Positions 6,517-12,353 of a stretch of 14,151 nt of DNA are shown piece after piece. The notes under the pieces were generated by a model. That model saw only the letters and a program-made list of their open reading frames with translations, searched no databases and had not been told where the DNA came from. Source of the DNA: Actinomycetota bacterium (GTDB lineage Bacteria > Actinomycetota > Actinomycetes > Streptosporangiales > Streptosporangiaceae); contig PMST01000703.1 in the NCBI GenBank assembly GCA_003168295.1, forward strand, positions 26,888 to 41,038. The letters are read 5' to 3'. Within the stretch, counting starts at the first letter, position 1, and each line of letters begins with the position of its first letter. Both the position numbers and the translations under genes were made by a program.

Positions 6517-6584
6517 AGGCCGCTGCCGCCTCGGGCGTGTCGATCTAGCATTACCTCACCTGCCGCATTGAAGGGACTCCTCTG

Positions 6585-8084
6585 GTGCCGCAAGCACAGT
6601 CAGCTCAGGCAGCCGCGGCGATCTCACCGACTCGCGCTGAAGACTTCCCCGGCTGGTATCAGGAAGTCGTCCGGGCGGCCGAGCTGGCCACCATGGCCCA
6701 CGTGCGGGGCTGCATGGTCATCCGCCCGTGGGGGTACCGGATGTGGGAGCTCATGCAGGCCGAGCTCGACCTCCAGATTCGGGCCAGGCGTCACGACAAT
6801 GTGTATTTCCCGCTGTTTATCCCGGTCAGCTATCTCCAGGCCGAGGCCGAGCACGTCGAGGGTTTCGCCAAGGAAATGGCCGTCGTGACCCACCACCGGC
6901 TGGAGAGCGTGGACGGCGTCCTTACCCCGGCCGGACCGCTAGAGGAGCCGGTCGTCGTCCGGCCGACCTCGGAGACGATTTTCGGGAAGTCCATGGCGGA
7001 ATGGATCCAGTCGTACCGCGACCTGCCGATGCGCCTCAACCAGTGGTGCAACGTCGTGCGGTGGGAACTGCGCCCGCGCGTCTTCCTGCGGACCACGGAG
7101 TTCCTCTGGCAGGAAGGGCACACGGCCCACGAGTCGGAGGCATCCGCGCTGGCGGACACGCTCAACGCCCACGAGATGTACCGGACCTTCGCGGAAGACT
7201 TCCTCTGCCTGCCCACGGTGCCGGGGGAAAAGTCCGAGAGCGAGCGCTTCCCGGGCGCGGTGAAGACGTTCACCATCGAGGCGATGATGCAGGACGGCCG
7301 CGCCCTGCAGGCGGGCACGTCGCACTATCTCGGCCAGAACTTCGCTCGCGCCGCCGACATCAGGTTCCTTGACCGGGACAACCAGCGCCAGCACGTGTAC
7401 ACCACGTCGTTCGGCATCTCGACCCGTCTTATCGGCGCCGTCATCATGACCCACGGCGACGACGACGGCCTGGTCCTGCCCCCGAAGATCGCCCCGGCTC
7501 AGGTCGTCATCGTGCCGATCCTGCGCGGCGGGGGCAGCGACGACATCCTGGCCTACGCCGAGGAAGTGGCGAGCGAACTGGCCCGGCCCGGCGGCCTGGC
7601 CCCGGACCGGGTCCTAGTGGAGCGATCTGAGCGCCGGGCCAACGACGTCCGGTGGAGTTACATCAAGAAGGGCGCTCCCGTCATCATCGAGGTCGGGCAG
7701 CGGGATGCGGCCAGCCGCACCGTCACCTACCGGGTCCGGCTGGATCACCGGAACGTCCGCTCGGTCCCGTTGGCCGGGGCGACGGAGGCGATGACGAGCG
7801 CGCTCTCCGAAGTGCACGAAGGGCTGCTGATCCAGGCGCGGACCCGGCTGCGGGACGGTATCCGCTCGGACCTCACCAACTTCGCGGAGATGCGGAAGTT
7901 CTTCACCGGCGGCCGCGGCCTGGTGCTGGCCCCCTGGTGCGGTGACCCGGAGTGTGAGGCGGCCCTGAAGCCGCTGGCGGTCAGCGTCCGGTGTATCCCC
8001 GAGCACCTGGAGGCATCGGGTGACGTGTGCATCGTCGACGGGCGCCCCCGGCGGTTCTCAGCCCTCTTCGGCCAGTCTTACTGA
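6585..8084 (+). CDS. proS: Prolyl-tRNA synthetase, archaeal/eukaryotic type (ProS type 3)
   Basis: Class II synthetase that attaches proline to tRNA-Pro. 499 residues. GTG start at 6585 with AAGGGA (6571-6576) eight bases upstream. The catalytic core has VVVRPTSETIFGKSM (123-137), motif 2 FLRTTEFLWQEGHTAH (167-182) and motif 3 with YTTSFGISTRLIGAVIMTHG (272-291). The anticodon-binding domain follows (about 303-410), then the C-terminal zinc-binding-like domain ending in the diagnostic terminal Tyr. The editing insertion between motifs 2 and 3 found in bacterial-type ProRS (about 565-570 residues) is absent. In the zinc domain Cys452 and Cys457 are present, but the later CxxC pair reads CIVD (482-485), so one ligand is Asp. 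It converges with aat, overlapping it by 27 bp. It may be the sole housekeeping enzyme or a second copy tied to the neighbouring peptide operon; the window cannot tell. Confidence 0.95.
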   Translation: MPQAQSAQAAAAISPTRAEDFPGWYQEVVRAAELATMAHVRGCMVIRPWGYRMWELMQAELDLQIRARRHDNVYFPLFIPVSYLQAEAEHVEGFAKEMAVVTHHRLESVDGVLTPAGPLEEPVVVRPTSETIFGKSMAEWIQSYRDLPMRLNQWCNVVRWELRPRVFLRTTEFLWQEGHTAHESEASALADTLNAHEMYRTFAEDFLCLPTVPGEKSESERFPGAVKTFTIEAMMQDGRALQAGTSHYLGQNFARAADIRFLDRDNQRQHVYTTSFGISTRLIGAVIMTHGDDDGLVLPPKIAPAQVVIVPILRGGGSDDILAYAEEVASELARPGGLAPDRVLVERSERRANDVRWSYIKKGAPVIIEVGQRDAASRTVTYRVRLDHRNVRSVPLAGATEAMTSALSEVHEGLLIQARTRLRDGIRSDLTNFAEMRKFFTGGRGLVLAPWCGDPECEAALKPLAVSVRCIPEHLEASGDVCIVDGRPRRFSALFGQSY

Positions 8085-8852
8085 CAGCAGCCGCCGCGCG
8101 GGGAGTGGCTGGGCCGGTAGCACGCTGCGCCGGGCCGAGGCGGTCAGCAGCGGCAGGTAATCCTCTCGCGGCATTAGTTCGGCGCCAAGCGACCGCAGGA
8201 ATGGGCTGTCCCACTGTGCGTCGATCAGCGTGCCGCCGGCCTCGGCGAATCGCGCGCCCATATCCGCGACCGCAATTCGCGCCGCGTTGGGATGCCGGTT
8301 GAACATCGAATCTCCGCTGAGCACGGAGCCCACGCCGACGCCGAGGGCGCCTCCGATCAGATCGCCGTCCTGCCAGACCTCGATGCTGTGGGCCCAGCCT
8401 TCCTCGTGCAAATGGACCATGCTTTCCAGCAGCGCGTCGGTGAACCAGCGCGGCTCGCGGCCCGCCCGGCATTCCTGCGCCACCCGCCGGAACGAAACGT
8501 TCGCTGTCGTTCGTTCCCGGCCGTGCCGCAGCTGTTTCCTGACATTATGGCCAAGGTGAATATCCCCGGCTTTGATCACCGGCCGGGGGTCGGGTGACCA
8601 CCAGGCCACCCGGTACGGGTCATCTCCGGTGCTGCCCACGAGGCCGATCACGCCGTCCGACACCTGATCCTCATACCGGAACTCGTTGACGTCGCGAGCG
8701 TAGTCATCGGGCGCCGGGAACGGGAAAATCCCGTTTTTGTACGCGCCGAGAACGCTGCCCGGGCTCAGGTCCGCGCCGAAGGCGACCGGGGCGCCCTGGG
8801 CGCCCGGTGCGATCGTGAAGGATTCCCAGTCCGGATAGTGGCGGACCGCCAT
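8058..8852 (-). CDS. aat: Leucyl/phenylalanyl-tRNA-protein transferase homologue (Aat)
   Basis: Aat enzymes move Leu or Phe (or Met) from aminoacyl-tRNA to the alpha-amino group of an N-terminal Arg or Lys. 264 residues. Family motifs are DLSPGSVLGAYKNGIFPFP (28-46), AWWSPDPRPV (83-92), GWAHSIEVW (152-160), GDSMFNRHPNAARIA (180-194) and LIDAQWDSPFLRSLGA (209-224). The Asp and Gln of DAQ (211, 213) match the catalytic pair of E. coli Aat, but the Glu of its GESMF motif is Asp181 here. About 30 extra residues (50-82), many acidic, separate the first two motifs compared with E. coli. ATG 8852 lies 88 bp inside the end of the NRPS gene, so the two are co-transcribed and probably translationally coupled. 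That linkage suggests a biosynthetic role, adding an amino acid to the NRPS-bound residue, rather than N-degron tagging. The role is inferred. Confidence 0.9.
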   Translation of the reverse strand: MAVRHYPDWESFTIAPGAQGAPVAFGADLSPGSVLGAYKNGIFPFPAPDDYARDVNEFRYEDQVSDGVIGLVGSTGDDPYRVAWWSPDPRPVIKAGDIHLGHNVRKQLRHGRERTTANVSFRRVAQECRAGREPRWFTDALLESMVHLHEEGWAHSIEVWQDGDLIGGALGVGVGSVLSGDSMFNRHPNAARIAVADMGARFAEAGGTLIDAQWDSPFLRSLGAELMPREDYLPLLTASARRSVLPAQPLPARRLLSVRLAEEG

Positions 8853-11830
8853 AACGGGCTCTTCAGGTACCCGGTTGCCATCAGCCGGCCGATGTTGAGA
8901 TCAAGGAGTTTCTCATCGACCGGCGGGAAAGCTATGCTGCTGCCCCTTAGCGCCGCCTCGGCGTGTGACCGTGTGTAAGCCGGGAAAATGTGTTCAAGAT
9001 ACATTTCCGCCACCGTGAGCCCGGGTTCTTCGCAGTGGTCGACGAAGAGCGGGACGAAGGGGGTCATCGGGTGGCCGGGGCCTTCTGCGGCATTCTTAAG
9101 CAGCTCATCGACCCATTCGGGGTAAGGTATCGTTCTTATCGCATATCCGTACTGGCGCAGCCGGTCGACCAGCGATCCGAGCAGCGCGTATTGCGGGCTG
9201 GCTAGATGATAGGTGACCCCGGCCGCTTCGGCATGTGAAGAGATGTATCCTATGGCGGCCGCGCATATATCGACGGGCACGAAGTCGAGCGGCAGGTCGA
9301 TATCCGGCGCGACGCCCTTGTCTGTTATGAACCTTATCAGCGCGCACATTTCGGTAGCGGTGTTCCAGGCGCCGATGTGCTGATCACCGACAATGTCCAG
9401 GGGCCGGTAGATGGCCACCGGCAAGCCCGCGCGGCTGGCGTTCCGCAAGAGTTCCTCGGCGACGAACTTAGTCTCTATGTAGCCCATGCAAAGCCGGTCG
9501 GCATAAGCGAGGGGCGTGTCCTCGGTTACCTCGTGCACGCCCATGGCGCCGAAACCTGCGAGCACGGTAGTAGTGGAAACGTAGTGAATGGGTATGCCGC
9601 GGTACAGTCCGGCCAGGCGGATTAGTTCCCGGGTGCCGGTCACGTTGGCTGCCCGCAGATCCTGGTACGGGTAGACGAAGTTCACCGTCGCGCCGGCATG
9701 GTGAATGACGTCGATGGTTCGCGCGAGCTCGCTGAACGTGCCGGGGTCCAGGCCCAGATTCGGCTCGGCGAGATCTCCGGCCAGCGGCACAATGCGATCG
9801 GTGGTCAGGCCGTCGAGCTCATAGCGCTCGGCGGCCTGCGCGATGCGCAGCCGTGCGTCCGGGGCGCTGTCGGCGCGGACCAGGCAGTGCACCCGCGCGG
9901 TGGTGGCGGTCAGCAGCTCGCGCAGCAGGTAAAGCCCGAGGAAGCCGGTCGACCCGGTGAGGAGTATCTCGCGCGGTCGCCTCCAGTCCGGGGGCGGACC
10001 GGCGTCCAGGTGGACCGGATCAGTCAGTCTGGCCTCGGCGGTGAAGTTGACCCGCGGATCCGCGCCGCGGGCGGTGAGCCTTCCCGCGCGGGCGTCCTGG
10101 GTGGCCTTCGAGAAACCCCGCAGGGTCGGGTCGCGGAGCAGGCGGCGGGTGAGCGGGCGGACGTAGTTCGGCCTGATCCCGAACATGACGCGCACGTGCG
10201 CCAGCATCTCCGCGGCGATCAGCGAGTTGCCGCCTAGGGCGAAGAAGTCGTCGTCGAGGCTCACCCGTCCCGTCGTGAGCATCCTGGACCACAGGTGCGA
10301 CATGCCCGCCTGTACCGGTGTATATCCCCCGGAGAGGCCTCCGCTGGCCACGGTCACCGGACGCGGCAGCGCCCGCCGGTCGATCGTTCCCTGCGGCGTC
10401 AGCGGCATCTGGTCTATCGCGATGAACACGGCCGGAATCATGAAGCTTGGCACCCGGGCAGCTAGAAAGGTCCGCAGGCTCGCGACTGACGGCAGCTCCC
10501 GCGTCTCGGCGTCAGCCGATCCGGGATGGCGCCGGGTGTAGTACGCGGCGAGCTGCCGGTTACCCGGGCCAAAGTCGTGGGCGATGACCGCCGCCTCGGC
10601 GATGGCGGGGTGGCCCACCAGGGCACTCTCGATCTCGGCCGGTTCGACCCGGAAGCCGCGGATCTTCAGCTGATGGTCCACCCGGCCGATGACCTCGAGG
10701 TTGTGATCGCCGTGCCAGCGCCCAAGATCTCCGGTGCGATACATCCTGCTCCCGGGCGAGGCGTCGTGCGGGTTCGGCAGGAACAGCCCGGCCGTGAGCT
10801 CTGGCCGGCCGAGATACCCTCGGGCGACGCCGCAGCCGCCGATGTAGATCTCGCCCACCGTGTCGGCGGGCACCTGGTTCAGGTCCTGGTCGAGAACGAG
10901 CACTTGCGCGTGCCGGACCGGCTTGCCTACCGGTACCGAGGCGGCCGGGGCCAGCAGTTTCTCGTCGACCTCGTACAGCGTCGACGTGATCGTCGTCTCG
11001 GTGAGCCCGTAGGCATTGAGCAGTCTGGCTCCGGGCACTGCTCGAAGGGCCGCGGCGCAGTCCGCGGGGCTCGCCCGGTCGCCGCCGGTGATCATGAGCC
11101 GAACGCTTCGCAGCCGCTCGTCTTTCGGTTCGGCGAGCGCGACCAGCTGGTGCCAGTACGCCGGGACCAAGTCGATGACGCTGACCTGCTCCGCCGCCAG
11201 GTAACCGAGCAGCTCGGTGGGCGCGATCGTCCCCGGGGGCGGCAGCATCAGGGTCGCTCCGCAGGTCAGCGTGACCAGGATCTGCTCTAGCGACGTGTCA
11301 AAGCCCAGGGAAGCCAGCTGCAGAACCCGGTCGTCAGGGGAGATCTGGTATTCGCGCGATAGTTCGGCGCTGACACAGGCCAGCGAGCCGTGGCTGACGG
11401 CGACGGCTTTGGGGTGGCCGGTGGAGCCTGACGTGTAGATGACGTACGCCATGTCCGCTGCCTGCAGGCTGACCCCGGGAGCCGTGGCCGGCCGGTCCGC
11501 GAGCTCGGCGGCGCACTCGTCGATCAGCAGCAGCCTTGCGTCAGTTTCCGCGAAGGTTCCCGCGTTTGCGCGGCTCACCAGGATGACCTGCGGGCGGGCT
11601 TCGGCGCACATCTGGCGCAGCCGTACGGCCGGAAGCGACGGATCCAACGGCAGGTACGCACCGCCCGCCTTCAGGGTCGCCAGCAGGCAGCGAATCGTCT
11701 CTACGCCGCGCTCGAGGCAGACTCCGACCAGGGTTTCCGGGCCGACGCCCATGTCCGCCAGATGGTGCGCCAGCTTATTGGCCGACTGGTTCAGCTGACG
11801 ATAGGTCAGCTGGGTCCGGCCGGAGACCAC
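8765..11830 (-). CDS. NRPS-like adenylation-thiolation-reductase protein (A-T-R)
   Basis: Activates an amino acid, holds it as a thioester and releases it reductively as an aldehyde or alcohol. 1021 residues from GTG 11830. A domain (1-490): TSGSTG (133-138), FDTS (177-180), NAYGLTETT (272-280), YRTGD (364-368), GRVDHQLKIRGFRV (382-395). T domain: LGGNSL with Ser536. Thioester-reductase domain (about 620-990): NAD(P)H motif TGSTGFLG (625-632), HHAGATVNF, then YVSTTT and catalytic YIETK (784-788). There is no condensation domain. A-domain pocket by alignment to PheA: D, T, E, D, I, G, A, I, T; the acidic residues at 239 and 278 suggest a basic substrate. The A10 motif is PLTPQGTIDR, so the catalytic Lys is Thr482. 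Recognisable A-domain sequence (FGEQAWRHPHW) continues in frame upstream of the GTG, and the frame stays open to a TAA at 11993-11995, yet no ATG, GTG or TTG occurs there, so the true start is uncertain. It overlaps aat by 88 bp. Confidence 0.88.
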   Translation of the reverse strand: MVSGRTQLTYRQLNQSANKLAHHLADMGVGPETLVGVCLERGVETIRCLLATLKAGGAYLPLDPSLPAVRLRQMCAEARPQVILVSRANAGTFAETDARLLLIDECAAELADRPATAPGVSLQAADMAYVIYTSGSTGHPKAVAVSHGSLACVSAELSREYQISPDDRVLQLASLGFDTSLEQILVTLTCGATLMLPPPGTIAPTELLGYLAAEQVSVIDLVPAYWHQLVALAEPKDERLRSVRLMITGGDRASPADCAAALRAVPGARLLNAYGLTETTITSTLYEVDEKLLAPAASVPVGKPVRHAQVLVLDQDLNQVPADTVGEIYIGGCGVARGYLGRPELTAGLFLPNPHDASPGSRMYRTGDLGRWHGDHNLEVIGRVDHQLKIRGFRVEPAEIESALVGHPAIAEAAVIAHDFGPGNRQLAAYYTRRHPGSADAETRELPSVASLRTFLAARVPSFMIPAVFIAIDQMPLTPQGTIDRRALPRPVTVASGGLSGGYTPVQAGMSHLWSRMLTTGRVSLDDDFFALGGNSLIAAEMLAHVRVMFGIRPNYVRPLTRRLLRDPTLRGFSKATQDARAGRLTARGADPRVNFTAEARLTDPVHLDAGPPPDWRRPREILLTGSTGFLGLYLLRELLTATTARVHCLVRADSAPDARLRIAQAAERYELDGLTTDRIVPLAGDLAEPNLGLDPGTFSELARTIDVIHHAGATVNFVYPYQDLRAANVTGTRELIRLAGLYRGIPIHYVSTTTVLAGFGAMGVHEVTEDTPLAYADRLCMGYIETKFVAEELLRNASRAGLPVAIYRPLDIVGDQHIGAWNTATEMCALIRFITDKGVAPDIDLPLDFVPVDICAAAIGYISSHAEAAGVTYHLASPQYALLGSLVDRLRQYGYAIRTIPYPEWVDELLKNAAEGPGHPMTPFVPLFVDHCEEPGLTVAEMYLEHIFPAYTRSHAEAALRGSSIAFPPVDEKLLDLNIGRLMATGYLKSPLWRSATIRTGNPSRSHRAPRAPRSPSART

Positions 11831-12353
11831 CGCGGCCCAGTGCGGGTGCCGCCATGCCTGCTCACCGAATAGCTGGTGAACATATCGTGCGTTATGTTCG
11901 GGCGAAATTGGATAACCTGCTTCCGCGCCGCGCCTTGATGCGTCTCGCTGTACCGGTTCCTTAGCTCCCCAGGCGCTGACCGGAGCAATGTCTTAATGCC
12001 CGCTAAGAGTGGAGCTGACACGCTTTACGGCCAACAAACGTGGGCAGCGACGGGGTGGCCGACCGAAAAGGCGGGCGGATTGTAATCATAAAAAATGATA
12101 AATAGCTACAACCGCCAGTCTGGTCAGCCAGAATCTGAAAATCCCCCGCAGATCGAGAAAACTCGCGGAAAATAGGGAAAGAGTAATGTGATCTTCGTAA
12201 CAGGCCGGCCCCGGAAACTAACATAAACAACTAATTAGGCTTACTGGGGCTACTGAGGGACATGCGCTAAGTGCTTCGCGGTGGTGTTTCCGGGGGAAGA
12301 TGGGGTTAGGGGCAGGGCGTGCACTGCTGAGGACAGCGTGCCGGAGCGGGCCG
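11831..12353. other. AT-rich divergent intergenic region
   Basis: 523 bp between the NRPS-aat operon and the signalling gene. By hand count, 12061-12240 is about 46% G+C, far below the flanking genes. Bases 11831-11992 continue the NRPS frame without an ordinary start codon. Elements seen: ATCAT-AAAAA-ATGAT (12085-12099), whose minus strand gives a -10-like TATGAT pointing at the NRPS but with a poor -35; CTGG-TCAG-CCAG (12120-12131); and a plus-strand TAGGCT (12236-12241) that could be a -10 for the signalling gene, again with a weak -35. No RNA gene was recognised. Short frames inside have no domain character. It most likely holds divergent promoters and regulator sites. Confidence 0.55.

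Noticed and set aside
6939..7454. 171-codon minus-strand frame within proS
   Set aside because: Antisense shadow of a well-conserved synthetase core.
9698..10237. 179-codon plus-strand frame inside the NRPS gene
   Set aside because: Antisense shadow of the thiolation/reductase region with low-complexity Gly/Arg/Glu composition.
11806..12021. 71-codon minus-strand frame covering the NRPS 5' region
   Set aside because: No ribosome-binding site or domain match. It was considered as the true NRPS start joined by a -1 frameshift, but nothing in its sequence supports that, so it is mentioned only as a possibility in the missing-start finding.
12003..12230. 75-codon minus-strand frame in the AT-rich intergenic region
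   Set aside because: No recognisable ribosome-binding site, composition unlike the neighbours and no family resemblance; probably chance in AT-rich DNA.
11831..12353. tRNA, small RNA or riboswitch in the intergenic region
   Set aside because: No cloverleaf, T-loop consensus or known aptamer pattern recognised by eye; only short hairpins are present.
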